Positions 12,714 to 24,980 of a stretch of 64,000 bases of DNA are shown piece by piece; the stretch's first letter is position 1, and every line of letters starts with the position of its first letter. This stretch comes from Dermatemys mawii (Eukaryota; Chordata; Testudines; Dermatemydidae): contig ML677374.1 of NCBI GenBank assembly GCA_007922305.1, forward strand, positions 11,598,689 through 11,662,688. Direction: 5' to 3'. The translations under genes and the position numbers were made by a program. Under the pieces are notes generated by a model. That model saw only the letters and a list, made by a program, of their open reading frames with translations, had not been told where the DNA came from and searched no databases.

Positions 12714-14059
12714 CCGGGCAGGAGTGGTCACAGCTAGCAGATCCAATTTACTACATCGATTGGGACCATGTTGATTCATGGTGTACATGATTCTGTACCA
12801 GGCGTGCACTTTTTAGTGGGGGTAAGTATGGGCATATCCTCACTTTTGGAAGCCTTTCCACCATAGGGCTTCAGTTCTTCCACATGTACCCTTCTTGATG
12901 GTCATTTTTGTCTCCCATGCATCTTTTCCATTAATTGTAAACCTCAAGCGATCATACCTGTTGGTCTAATAAAACCTTGTTTGCTTTACTAAGACCCTGG
13001 GCCTGTGTCTGAACTTGCCAGTGCCTTATTTACCAGTGCCCTGAGCTATGCTCATTTTGTTCCACGTCCATCTATTCAAAATTAAAAAATAAAACTGAGA
13101 GAGACTGGGTAATTTACTACAATATACAGATGTTAACATTTCATTCTACCCCATGCATCGATTACTAGCAAAACTATTTCTGTATTGGAAACTGGAAGAA
13201 AGACAGCCATAAGATTTGAAAGCTGCACTTGGTAAGTTGTGCACAGATGTGATTCTGAATGCTTCTACCAATTATAAGTGTAATGGTACTTATTAATGGT
13301 GGCCAGCAAGCATTTCTCCTTGGCACGTACGTTTCATAGTGTGAGTAGAATGGGGCATCGGGACTATTATCAGATTGACTCAAGCCGCTAAAACAATATA
13401 TCATGCCTCCAGAAAAGGTTACAATTCACCCCTTTATAGCATTCCTAATGGATTACGTGAGTGGATACATTGCTAGTACGGCTGATCCTCACTCACTGCT
13501 TATCCATGTGGATGGGCAATTCAAGGGTTTCCAACTAGGAAGGGTTTGAGAGCCAGCTCTCTGAAAGACCACCTCTCCCTTTGCTTGTGCTTGTGAGAAG
13601 AATGACCTGGATTCTAAGGAAGAACATAATGGATTATGTGGTTCTTTAACATATCTCTTGGGCTCTTCGCAGCACATGATATTAAAACACGGTGTGATTT
13701 AAATATTAACCCATCTCAGTTAGTAAAAACATTCTGATTGGTTAAGATGTTATTAATCAATTGTAGTTGATAAAATAATAATGCTTGGGTTAGTCATTTT
13801 GCTGTAATAATATTAGATAGTAAATTAAACAATGAATTTACACAACTGTGGTTCTTTGGAGTAATGTTGATCGCTAATTTGGCTCCTGAACCTCTGAGGT
13901 CTGAGTATCACTGGTCTAAGGAAATGTGAAAGGAACATCCACCAGAGACCAACTTGAGATATCTTCAGTGTAAAAACCGTGCTTCTGTCCCTCAAGGATA
14001 AAGAGCTCATGATCATCTCAGATGTCCCATTTTTTTGGCATCTCAGCAGTGGCGATCCT
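12714..14059. other. Non-coding stretch
   Basis: No gene recognised. The part at 13690-13830 is very AT-rich with several TAAT-type homeodomain core motifs ('ttattaatcaattg', 'taataatatt'). Confidence 0.45.
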
Positions 14060-14365
14060 CAGTTGCACTTTAGATCCCTTTTAGCCTTTCTTGAATACAC
14101 CCCTTTGGGGACAGGTTATACTATCTTCACCCCTTTCTCAGTGGAAGCACATGGTTCTGCCAATCTTAGATTTGATCTCTGGCCTGCAGCCCCCTGCTCC
14201 TCAAGAGTGTTTAAAATCTTTTCCTCTGGAAGCCTGCAACAGCAGCTGATTAAAATGACCCAAGAACAATCTCTTTAAAACAAAGCATTATTTCTTCACC
14301 CAGAGGATACATAGCACTATAGAGCATGCAGAGCAAAGGATATAAACAATAAGGGGCCTTTATGC
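14060..14365. repeat. Dispersed repeat, copy 2 of 2
   Basis: Partner of 10130-10480, with the same order of conserved blocks in the same orientation. A 99-codon open frame at 13979-14278 crosses its left edge and is unlikely to be a gene. Confidence 0.55.
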
Positions 14366-14821
14366 TTTGATTATGGGACTACTCATATACTCATGGCTTG
14401 TGGGAGGGGGAACCCAGATTGCTCAGCAAATTGCAGGATCAAGCCATGATCTAGTAGGTGAATTAAAAGTGTGGTTTACTTTAAATCATCATATGAAGCA
14501 TAAGTGTTATGGAAACATAAGATGGAGCACAGAGGGATGTGTAAGGGTGATTATACATGAACTCTGAACTTCAGGTGGTCTCAGAAAAGTGGTGATGCAC
14601 TCCATTTTTTCCACTCTATTCTTAGCCCACCATTTGTCACTGAAAGTTAAAAACAAAAAACTAACCATCACCCACAGTCTGGCCCTCAAAAGAAAGTGAG
14701 CTACCTTGTTGACTCCAGAGCAGCAGTTAATTAGCTAAAACTATTCAGCAGAGCTGTGCTGCCAGATAAATCTGACAGAGAAATAAAAATGGGCCAGAGC
14801 TGTGCAGTTTGATCTGAATGA

Positions 14822-14915
14822 TTATTTATTTATTGTAGTGGCCACTAGCTGCTGTCATGGGAGGATGGTTCCTGATCCTAGGAGCTGACAGTCTAAGGAC
14901 AGATACACACATGTG
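14822..14915 (-). repeat. MIR-like or related ancient SINE fragment
   Basis: 'attatttatttattgtagtggc' followed by 'taggagctgacagtctaaggac' has the reverse-complement order seen in the longer relics at 35740 and 52100. Confidence 0.45.
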
Positions 14916-14924
14916 GAGAGAGAC

Positions 14925-14964
14925 ACTAGGGAATGGGGAAACAGACTAGGGAATGGGGAAACAG
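14925..14964 (+). repeat. Perfect 20-bp tandem duplication
   Basis: 'actagggaatggggaaacag' occurs twice with no spacer (14925-14944 and 14945-14964) and no mismatch, so it is a young event. Confidence 0.95.
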
Positions 14965-17900
14965 TTACTTACATGCAAGTCCACTCAATTCACTGTAGCT
15001 AGCATTATGGGCAAAGTGGGTATTTAAGAGGGACCTAAGCGAGAGCTGAATATGGGCTTTATGGATGAGCTCAAAGAGGTTGTACCATGCACAGGGAGGA
15101 AGTTGGGACAGTTTTAGATCCAGTATCCAACTACTGACAGGAAGTGGTTTAAAAAAAGATCCCAGTGTGAAGGGGCTTTTGTCCCACTTCTTTATCTCAC
15201 TCATATTCTCATATCTAGCAAGGGCATGTTTGACACTGAACAGCCTGGAAGTGTGTGTACACAAAGTAACTTCACACACGCACCTAGATTCTGCATGCTG
15301 GTCAAGGAATAACAATGGAACACACAATATTGCAAAGGAACACAGATATCCAGATTATATGGAAGGGTACATTACAGGACTCGGACACACTAAATAAGAT
15401 GGGTGCATGTGAAGGAAAGTAAACCAAACATCTACATACTCAAACACCTGCATCTTGTGGAAGTTTCAGTGCATATTAAAGTCATTTCCACCTGCCCAAG
15501 GATGTAAGAACAGCAGTGAAATTAAAATACACTCTTCCTGCCAAAACACAATTCTCCTCCAATAAAACCACCTCTGTGGGTTTCTGTTTGGCTTATTTAA
15601 AATAAATAAATAATTACACACACACGCACTTTGCCATTTAAATTCCTCCTAACTGTGCAGTAAACAGTTTAGTCCAGCCAGGAGCAGGAGCAGCCAGTTC
15701 TAAGGATCTGCAATGAGATCTGTATTTAAGGTAGATAACTTCTTCAGTACATTGCTAAATCAGGATGAAAGGACCAGATCTTATTCTCCTTGGAGTCAGT
15801 GTCAAAACTCCCACTGAGTACAATGGTTCAGGAGTAGGCTTTCATTTCACTAATTCCCTAGCATGGATATCAATGAAGGCACATGATTATATTTCTCTAC
15901 CACTTGCTTGTATCAATACTTTTATTGACACACGTTACTTTTTATAAATCTTACTTCTGATTTATACTGATCTTACTTCTGTTCTTACTTCTGATCCTTC
16001 CTAGAGTTGGGCAAAACTTTTTGACCAAAACTTTTTTTCTACAAAATTTGCAAGTCACTCAGAACATTTAATAAATGTGTGTCAAATTTGCCAAATTGTT
16101 TACACTTAAAAATAAAAAATAAAAACCCAACCAACCCACAGCTCTAATCCCTCTCTTGCTAGTTTTTTTCCTCATTTGGTCTCTTTATAAATACCCTTCT
16201 TGCTCCCTCTACCTCATGTGCAGTTTCCATTTCAAGGCAGGTGAAAGTATTTTTTAGTATTGAGAAACCTTCTATCACTTTGCTCATTTGTTGGCTCAAA
16301 AATTCCAGATTAGTTTAAATTCCTACTTCTCCGGGTGTTGAAAATTTGTACAGTAATTCATACACTTTTCCTACTTTACCTTACTTTAAAAAAATATCAC
16401 ACACACAGGTTTGTCATCTCAAGAATTCAATTACTCAGCTTTCTCCTTATGCCAGAATGCAAAGAGGTTGGTTTTCTAGGAGAGTGATTCACCGTAAGAA
16501 TTTAACCTGATTTGCTGCTTCACACTTGGAGAGTCAGTGATAAGGATGAGACAGATCTGATGAGTGATGGCATGAAGAAGCACAGCTCCTGGCAAACCTG
16601 AACATTGTTGGTAGGCTGGCAGACTTGGCAACAGGAGCAGCAATGAAGAGGCTATTAATTGACTGTTGGCTGAAGTGAATGTTTGCATCTATTGGTATGA
16701 CCCAGGTAGGTTTATCTTGTCAAGAATACCATATATGATTGGCACAGCAGGAACCAGACAGATCTAACATTTCATGCTAGAAATCTTATCCATAGTGTTC
16801 TACTGAATGTCGTGTATAAGGTTTGCCCTACAGAGGTTCATGAATATGAAATACTAATTTCTATTCAAAAGAATAACAGAGCTAATACATCTTATTTCTT
16901 TCAGTGGTGTAGAACACATTTTATTTGACCATGAATTATCATATCAGAATTCTCTGCAGTTTTGGGCACATTTTTAATTCTAGAATTGAGAAAGCTTTGT
17001 CCCAAAAGTAATTCCATCTCCATATTTGTCCCAATAATTACTTGGAAGTAATTCCGGAGGGAGGGGGTGATGTACAATTGCACCCAATTACATAACTTTG
17101 TGTTTTTTAGTGTTGTGAACTCAAATGGCCCTAACTGTGTTAAGTGCTGGTAAAAGTAACCATGCTGCCCTTTAAACTGCAGTCTTTTGTATAGCCACAG
17201 ATCAGGTCCACTGCAGGTAGTGGCAAGGAAAATTTCTCACTCCCATACACCAGCCAACACAATGATCTAGAGGGACCTGAGATAACATCCGTGCCTTAGA
17301 CTTTCTGCTGAGAAAGCCTCTGCGTATGCCAGCTCTGAAATAGGCAACTATCCCGCAACAACTCATTTACACAGGTCACTGAGCAGAGGAGCATCTGGTA
17401 ATATGGGACTGTGGGACTGAGTCAGGGCCGAGATGTAGTCCTTATTCATTCATACTCTCTCTAATTTATATTTGAAATGGCAGGACTTTCAGGAAGATTT
17501 AGGGCTTTTATTACATTTATGACAACCTTACCAAAAAGCATTTATACATAATGAGCACATTCCCATAAAGAATGCCCTTTGATACAATATGTTCTAACTA
17601 AAATCAGTAATATAATAAAACTCTGTTGCTTTTTCACCTTGCATGCTACAAGAGGCAATAGTTTATGGCCAAATAGGTTTTTAATCAGGAAGGACATAAC
17701 CTTGTGAGGCCATTAAACATTCTCCCTGCTCCCACCCCGTTTGCTATACAAAAATAAAAAGCGGGACAATGAAAAGAGAAATCTGTGAGTTTGTCTTCAT
17801 TGTGCATTTCCCCTTGCAGAAAACAAGAAAATTATTAGACGAATGAACTCATTGTGTACTAAAGAGAGAAGCTGAAGGATTAAGGCAAGGTGAATTCCAT

Positions 17901-18254
17901 ACAGGATACCCTGTACTGTGAGGATACAGTACTCACTCAAGCCCGCTCATCTCCCCACTTATTCCAGTAGCTGCTTTTTCTCCCTGTAAGATATGAATGA
18001 AGGTTTAAGTGTCATGGATCACAAAAGGTAAGAGACTGAAACAGAAAAAACAGACTATACAAAAAGGTAAGGGAAAAGAAGGAGGGGACCCAAACAACCA
18101 GACTGCCAACAAAATAGTGATTAGGCAGCCCTCTCTTTCAAAGGGATTTAATTGCAAAAAGCTAATGAGCAACTGAAGATGAGTGATTCTGAAAAGATGC
18201 AGAGGTTAAGCACAGCGCTACCTGACATTCTTTAATCTGGGTATGGCAGTCTCA
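14965..18254. other. Non-coding stretch
   Basis: Holds overlapping 110-120-codon open frames on both strands at 14965-15397, whose mutual overlap argues against coding. A triplicated 'cttacttctg' lies at 15949-15998 and a short fold-back element at 15772-15850. Repeat-like text at 15990-16150 ends 'cacagctctaatcc', as at 6885. A 17170-17460 block resembles a turtle repeat of uncertain class. No gene recognised. Confidence 0.45.
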
Positions 18255-18262
18255 TGACGTCA
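18255..18262. promoter_or_regulatory. Perfect palindromic CRE motif
   Basis: TGACGTCA is the full consensus site for CREB/ATF bZIP dimers. No CpG island or TATA box accompanies it, so it would be a distal element if functional; chance occurrence is quite possible. Confidence 0.3.
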
Positions 18263-19226
18263 CTTTTTCTATGGCAATTCCTGTACTTCTCACTTCTATT
18301 CAGGCCAGAAAAACCTGCAAGACCAGCCTTTTGAGGTGTTTCAGAGCTTTTGGCCAGAACCAAGAATTAGAGAGGCAGAGGAAAGATGATGTCTGGGAAG
18401 TTATCAGAAGTGCTTACTGAAGAGAGGGTCACTCACAGATTTTTCACAAGATTAAGAAGGGATTGGGCACGGCTTTTCTTAGAGCTGGACCATGCTCCAA
18501 ATCAGGGGAAGTCCATAGAAAAGCTCCCATTGACTTCAAAGCCCCAAGTTCCCCCATGATCTGTAGGCATCACTCCAAAATTTGTTAGTGGGAGGGATCA
18601 TAACTATTATCTCATATATCACACTTCGTTACCAGGTCTCCATCCTTTACAACAAACAGCAATCTCCATCTTTGCAAAAGAACAATAAGCTTATGAAACA
18701 CACACTTGATACACAAGAGAAGGTTAGAGCTCAGCTGATAGCTGAGATCAAGAGTTGTGTTTTAAAAGGTTCCTACGTGAAAAATGTTAAGTGGGAAGCA
18801 CAAGAGAAGAAAGACCCAGTATCATTGGGGTCTCTGGTCTCGTGAAATATGTGAGCCACTCCTGATTTTTTGACTAGTAATGGTGGGTAGACCAGGAAGA
18901 GTGCAAAAAGCATGAAAGCAAAAAGCAGCCGGTGCACATGCTACTCTTTTGTGGATAAAATACTTCTGTCTCCACCGCTGACAACCGGGTTCTTTTCATC
19001 AGTGGTAGAGAGAGATAAAAGTTGTGTGTGTGATAAGGTATTTTTAAAAAGTGGTTTAAAAAATGTGTCATCTGGGGCTGTACTTCATCAGTTTAACCAA
19101 TGTTTGGGTTTGGAAAACTTGTCTAAACCCACTTATTATGCTATAGCCTTTTCTGAGTAGTCAAGGAAGATTTTGTTTTTGTTTCCAACTCACTAAGTAA
19201 GATGCAATGGTTTGGATTTCCCTTTC
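18263..19226. other. Non-coding stretch
   Basis: Contains a short fold-back unit around 18484-18548 ('ctcccattgacttcaaagcc'). Open frames of 80-90 codons on both strands between 18582 and 19160 show no recognised motif. Confidence 0.45.
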
Positions 19227-19284
19227 AGTCCATTGTGAAGTCCACACCACTGAGATAGCAATCTAACATGGTGCTTCCCAACTG
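19227..19284 (+). ncRNA. Possible non-coding exon between strong splice sites
   Basis: An acceptor 'ggatttccctttcag' with a good pyrimidine tract is followed about 56 bases on by 'caactg|gtaagta', a near-consensus donor. All three plus-strand frames of the enclosed segment contain stops, so if spliced it would belong to a non-coding transcript or a UTR. Isolated site pairs like this occur by chance; no other exon of the same transcript was recognised. Confidence 0.2.
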
Positions 19285-19621
19285 GTAAGTAGCACCAACC
19301 AAGCTCAAGCATACAAAGGTCAGAGGACAAATTGAACTGACAGGACTGATTTCCCAAAAACTCCAAACCCGCTGCACAATCCCCTATAACCCACACATGC
19401 ACTGTCTGTTGTGCCACTGAAAGTAGCAATAGCCCTGATTTTCAAGAAGGCTGACTAATAGGAGTCAACTGGAGTTGTAGGTGCTCAGTACATCTGAGAA
19501 ATCAAGCTGAACGGGCCCTGAAAAAAAAAGAGAGAATGCTGTTTACACCAAAGGCTAATGCTGCCCCCACTGCTTGGCAATCAAAATACAACTGCCTCTG
19601 AGTTAGGCACAGATCCCCTCC

Positions 19622-19840
19622 GAACCAGCATGACCTAATGGACAGAGCCCTAGATTGGGACTCAGGACACCTGGGTTCTATTTCTGGCTCTGCCCTTGGC
19701 TAGCTGATGATTTGGGGCAGGTCACGCAACTGCTCAGTGCCTCTCTGTAAAATGAGGATGATAATACTGACCTATTTTGTAAAGCACTTTGAGGTCTATG
19801 GAGGAACACTCCATAAGAGCTAAGCATGACTGTTATTACT
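19622..19840 (+). repeat. MIR SINE, nearly full length
   Basis: Follows the MIR consensus order: 'cctaatggacagagccctag', 'gactcaggacacctgggttc', 'ctggctctgcc', 'ggggcaggtcacgcaactgc', 'cctctctgtaaaatgagg', 'taaagcactttgaggtc' and 'taagagctaagca'. The clearest MIR in the window. Confidence 0.85.
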
Positions 19841-20689
19841 GCCAGAGACAGCCTTACTGTCTTAGACTGCTCTGTTTTTTTGCTGAAATCTGTGTCCTCC
19901 TCTCCCACGTTAAGCTTTCCTTGTGATACCAAGAGACAAGACTGAGGGGGCTCTCAAACATTGATGCTACTGCAAAAGCAATAAGCCTCAGCCTAGGATA
20001 GATACAATCTTTACTCTCTTTGCTGTTCCAGTGTCTCATTGTCCTGCCTAATTTTTCTGTTCCTTACTCTCTCCTTTTACTTCTCTATTGCCCCTATGTC
20101 CTCTTTAACCCCTTTCCCACCTTTAACATATTAAAGTTCTCTTTCTAACAGATTACGCTGAACAAGTGTTTTCTTTCACAACCCTTTGTGTTAGTCCTGC
20201 TTCTCATGTAAGGGAATTCACGTGGGATAAATGATTTGCAGGAGCCCAATACGAGCTACGTGGACACCAATATTTCACATCGCTACTCGTTGTTCTAATA
20301 AAAACTCACAGCTATGAGTTGGAGTTGTGCAACTAGTTTAGAAATTAGTCAGCCTTGACAAGCAAATAAACCAGCTGTTGATTTGTTGTTCCATCACCAT
20401 CCCTGGTTTTTAGATGATAACTCTCCACAGCAGGGGCTGTATCTTTGTGTAGCATCCTGCACAAAATGGCATTTGTGTGCAACTCTGTTAGAAATGTTTA
20501 ATAGAAAACAAAGCAAACTTGAATGATTTCTTAAAATCCACTGGGGTGGGATGGATGGACAGCTGTTTAGGCAGGGGCCAAGAGGGAGATCATGCGCAGT
20601 TGGGGGATGGATATACTGCCTGGGTTCAAAGAGCAACAAAAAAAGAAAAGAGCTTATTATTGACCCATCTCAGCCTGACAGAGATGCAG

Positions 20690-20815
20690 CACGTTCTCAA
20701 CACAGAAGTAGGAGCCAGAAGTGCCTGTGTTCTAATTTCAGCTCTTACACACACACACACACACACAAAGCCTTCTGAGTTCTCTCGTCTGTCAAAGTGG
20801 GGACAATAATGTAGT
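20690..20815 (+). repeat. MIR-like fragment containing an (AC)n microsatellite
   Basis: 'cctgtgttctaatttcagctc' and 'cgtctgtcaaagtggggac' are MIR-like pieces. Between them an uninterrupted AC run of 21 bases occupies 20747-20767. Confidence 0.55.
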
Positions 20816-20840
20816 GGTTACCATTAACCACTGGCCATAA

Positions 20841-20892
20841 AAGTATTACAGTTTCCCCCTTGTAATGGCAAAAAAGTTATTACAGTTTCCCC
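20841..20892 (+). repeat. Short imperfect direct duplication
   Basis: 'aagtattacagtttcccc' (20841-20858) recurs as 'aagttattacagtttcccc' (20874-20892), one base longer, about 34 bases downstream. Confidence 0.75.
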
Positions 20893-21409
20893 TTATCTTC
20901 ATCATATGAATTTACCTCAGTATTTCAAGTAGCATTTACCAATGGCTACCATTCCATGGCAACTAGGACACTGCAGTTATTTCAGTCTACGTAGAGGAGG
21001 ATGCTAACTTTGAGCCAGCGATGACATTTTAATGTTAATTACTATATTTAACCTACCTCAAAGAGCTGTGAAGATCATTTCATTCTTTTCACGTCATTTT
21101 GGACTTATATAAGTGTAAGTGAAAACAAAACCTGGCTCTTTCAGAGCTTTAATGTGTGTGACACAGAAACCACATGCTTTCAAAAAGAGTATCCATTACT
21201 GCATCAGTGCATGCCTGTTAACATGGGACCATATTATTGCTAGTCCTATTAGTATGCATAGGTTCCAGCAACCATGAGGTTGTTGCAGGGGAAAGCAGAA
21301 TGTGAATCAATCAATCTTTTGGGGAAAAAAAACAAACACTGAGCTTCCCAGTGTCACAAGTGTTATGTTAAATCTTAAGTTAAACAAGACTTTCAACAGT
21401 ATCAGTCAG
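20893..21409. other. Non-coding stretch
   Basis: Nothing recognised. Confidence 0.45.
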
Positions 21410-21545
21410 AATCAGCTAGAGATGGAAGAAATCTTTTGGGTCATCTTGTCCATTCCCTTCAACAGCAATCTAAGTGTTTTGCCCCAGGCACATGATTCAA
21501 GCAATAATGCTTCTACTACTTCCCTAGGCTGATTATATCTTAAAA
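21410..21545 (-). repeat. CR1 LINE 3' tail fragment
   Basis: 'gagatggaagaaatcttttg', 'gtcatcttgtccattccc', 'gccccaggcacatg' and 'ttctactacttccctaggc' follow the reverse complement of an amniote CR1 3' end (consensus 'ggaagagacctc', 'catctagtcca', 'ccacaacctccctagg'). A 76-codon ORF overlaps it by chance. Confidence 0.65.
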
Positions 21546-24292
21546 ACTAAGTTTTCAAATAAATGGAATTTATGCCTAGAAACATTCATCTTTACCTTTT
21601 GAACTCATAGACTCCTCGATGGAACAAAATGGATACAGTTTTCTTTTAAGGGTGTATGGACCCTATTCACAATTAGAATTCTGCTTTCTTGGGGAAACAC
21701 ATAAAAGCAAAGTTACTTCAATAAAACCACCGTTGCAGATCTCTAAAAGGTTGGAACCCCATTAAATACACATGATGCAAGTTCACTTAAACTCAGTCTT
21801 TGTTCTTAGATTCTGATCTATTTGGTTATTGGGTGGGGTTGTTTTGGGGTTTTTTTTGGTATATTTCCCATAGGATGGGCCTTTGCCTTTGATGTCTGCC
21901 TTTTCTGGAAACCTAAAAGAAATTATAAGAATAACCTAATACAGTTGAAAAATGAAGCAATGAATAGGCAGCAAAACTGAAAATTATGTATATCATATTA
22001 ACAACAGAGAAATATAGCTTCCAGAAACTTCAGAGTAATTGTTGCAAAAATAAATCACAAGCAAATACTATTAGTGTTGCAGGAATTACTGTTGCCATTT
22101 AATGTAATATTTACTGATGGGTTCCTAATTTATTTTTAAGTACACTATAATTAGTAGCCTGTGTTACAATTTAGGTAACAAAAATATCAGAAGCTATGTA
22201 GGTCAAAAATCAAAGTTGTTTCTGTTTTAAAACAGAAAGCAAGTCCTAGAGGATTCTAAAGGTTGCTTTCCCAGTAACAATTGATTACTAGTAACACAAA
22301 ACCTTAATTGCTATCTGAAATTGCATATTTTAATTAACATATTAGTTAGGTACAGAGAAAGAAAAAAAATCAAAAACAAAAAGCTATCCTCATTTTTATT
22401 CCTTGCATTTTTAGCAGTTCTTAATCCAATGTGCTCTCTGTTTTGACATTATGTCAGAAATGGAATATAAAAAGAGAGAGGTTAAGTAGAAGAAAGTTAC
22501 CTCTATCATTTCAGTGGTCATAAATAGATTTTAGCTGAAAAAATGTAGATTAAAGACAGATTTGTGAACCCTATGCCCACCAATACCTTACTGGCAGCAA
22601 GATAGATTGCTGGTACAACGTTCCAATAGATTGCCCCTATTGTTTGCTTGCATGGTTATAGCATTTAGCCATATCTAAGAATGATTCTGAGAGAGAGAAC
22701 ACGAGAGCATTCTGACTTAGAACAAACTTTTTGGCAACATACTCAACCTCTAAAAAACTGCTTCACAATTAATAACAAGCAGTTTCTTCAAGATCTAATA
22801 CCTATATCTTCATACAAAAATATAACTAGCAAGACCATAACTATGTACCTAAGGAGTATCACCAGCAGCATAATTTGTCTCATCCACAGCAGAAAATGGT
22901 GATGCAAACTGTTTCAGTAACCTAAATGTAAGAATAATTTTAAGTGATGATGAATAGATTTTTAAAGTTTCTATAAAGGTATATTAAAGGCAGATGAAAA
23001 TATAACATTATGAACAACATTAAGCGCTATTCACTTGATGTGTACTCAAACAGGATACAATATTCTTTCAGGCTTTGCTTAGTGTCTATTTAAGAGGATA
23101 TATAGATTAACAGCTTCTTCCTTATTCATAAGCAAAGTCACAAGAGCCCCATGTAACAAACACTTATCCAGATATTTTAAAAAAGAATGGTGATGTTCTA
23201 AACACATGAAACCTCCTCTCCAGAGAAGGAAGAATCCCTTATGGGTGAGAAAGACATTTAGATAACTTTCTTCATTAGAACTTCTAAAATATTTATCATT
23301 TATAGTCAGAGGAATATGCATATGACGTATTATAATAAATTATTACATACACTCTGGATACAGATCATTAAGAATTTATGTTTCTCCTTGTGGACTAAAA
23401 ACAACAACAACCCACAAACAAAGAGAGGATTTTAAAATTGTTACTTGTTCTGTGCACTTAAACAGTAAATCAGATTGGCTGTATTTATGTACATTTTTAT
23501 ATTTCAGAAATCTAGGATAATATATAAAAGAAATTATCCAAACTATAGCCCTCTCCCCCCAGCAAGGGGGAAAGGAAGGTAAAGTAAAAATGAGCGCTAG
23601 CAGTCACAATACCTTTCATTAATATGGAAAAACTCACCCCCTTACTTATTATTTGTATTACTGTATTGCCTAGGAGCCCTGGTCATCATTGCGCTAGGTG
23701 CTGTGTAGACAAAGAACAAAAACATATCTGTCAGCATCACCCAGTTGCATGAGGGCTCTTTTCAACATACATGTATGTGTGCATGTGCTTCATTCCATTT
23801 ATCTAGCTTTGCAGGTGATCATACTGCACTAAGAACCATGGAGTCTATATTTAAAAAACAACACACCAATATGGTAGAGCAGGACATTTAGAAAGGCTCT
23901 GTGCTCCATTAACACCCCTCCCCCACCTTTTGTACGTTATGCATGGCTGGTGACCGAACCAGACAGATGTAGAAGCTAGTTAGAGCCTTTGTGACCCCAG
24001 AACAATAAGATGCATAGAAATAGAAATCTCTGAATGTTCAGGAATGCAACAGGAAATGGGACTAAAGATTTAAGTTGTATACCTCATTTTCTCAGGTATC
24101 ATTTTATGTAATTTTTTGTTTTACCACCATCATAGAAAGCCATTAGTAGTCTAGGATCTTTCAGCCTATGTCCTGCCAGAATAGAATTCTCCTGACTTCC
24201 TGTCCAAGGATTCCATCCGGAATGCAGCAAGGGAGAACCTTCTCCCTTGCAGTGATTTGCGTGGCATCCCCTCCCTAAGCATGGAGGGTAGC
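21546..24292. other. Long AT-rich non-coding stretch
   Basis: Unusually poor in recognisable repeats between 21,900 and 23,600. At 22260-22345 there is a run of homeodomain-like cores ('caattgattactag', 'ccttaattgc', 'ttttaattaacat'). A short MIR-related piece ('attgcgctaggtgctgtgtag') lies near 23655-23725. No gene recognised. Confidence 0.45.
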
Positions 24293-24472
24293 CTAGACAG
24301 GGCATTAAACTGCTGGATTCTATTCCCAACTTAGCCTCTAACAAACCTATGTGAATTTGGGCACAACATCTGTCTCTTGCCTCAGTTTCCATATCCCCAT
24401 TTTAGGAATTATGACATTTGCCTTACTTTGTAAAGCATTTTGAGAACTAGAAGAACTAGGTAAGAGCAAGTC
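24293..24472 (+). repeat. MIR SINE relic
   Basis: 'tgctggattctattccc', 'gcctcagtttccatatcccc' and 'tttgtaaagcattttgag' are in plus-strand MIR order. Confidence 0.65.
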
Positions 24473-24499
24473 AGAGGCCCTTCTTTGGCTGTTTTTAGA

Positions 24500-24980
24500 G
24501 CTATTGGGCTATGTATACCTGGGCCCGAAGCCTTCAGTAGAGTGTCAACATCAGCTGACACAGAATGCTGGAGCAGGTCTCTTTTGCCACACTGGCTATC
24601 ACAAATACATCAAACCCTGTCCTCTACTCTCTGTGCTGGCTTTCCAGAGAATATCTAATCTAGTTCGAGGTCTTGGCCCTTATCTACAAGGTGCTCTAAA
24701 AGGTCAGTGAAAGTTCTAGGTTGAAGACCATGGTCATCAAGTTTGCTCATCTGGCACAACAGAATTTTCTACAATAAAAGGTGAAACTTGTCTGTGCAGA
24801 GGACTGAATTTTCTCAGTGGCCAGCCTGAGTTTATGGAACGAACTTCCACAGAAACTACAGACCATCTCAAACCTCAGCACCATCCTTTCCAAGTGCAAG
24901 GCACATTTCTATGACCTTGCCTTCTCAACATATTTATCTGTTACACCCATACTCTGCTATATGTTTATTAAAAAAAAAAA
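24500..24980 (+). pseudogene. L3/CR1-type LINE relic: C-terminal end of reverse transcriptase ORF2
   Basis: Two frames preserve the end of a CR1/L3-clade ORF2. Near 24561 the frame reads QNAGAGLF..., then ...LVRGLGPYL, corresponding to the family's 'QNAAARL ... FK ... LNGLAPPYL' segment. At 24826 another frame reads LSLWNELPQKLQ, then ...CKAHFYDLAF, matching the 'WNeLP..lr......FK..LKthLF' terminus. The two parts differ in frame (24561 and 24835 fall in different phases), so the coding sequence is broken. The 3' side ends in an A-rich tract (about 24968-24981). In the family this protein performs target-primed reverse transcription; this copy is dead. Confidence 0.7.

Noticed and set aside
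12444..12809. 121-codon minus-strand ORF
   Set aside because: Spans a fold-back element and the G13 tract, has no motif, and its length is within chance expectation.
14965..15397. 120-codon minus- and 110-codon plus-strand ORFs
   Set aside because: They overlap each other over most of their length and neither shows a domain or splice context.
24561..24960. Possible functional gene at the LINE tail
   Set aside because: The conserved blocks sit in different frames, and the text matches the end of a LINE ORF2, so it is a dead relic.
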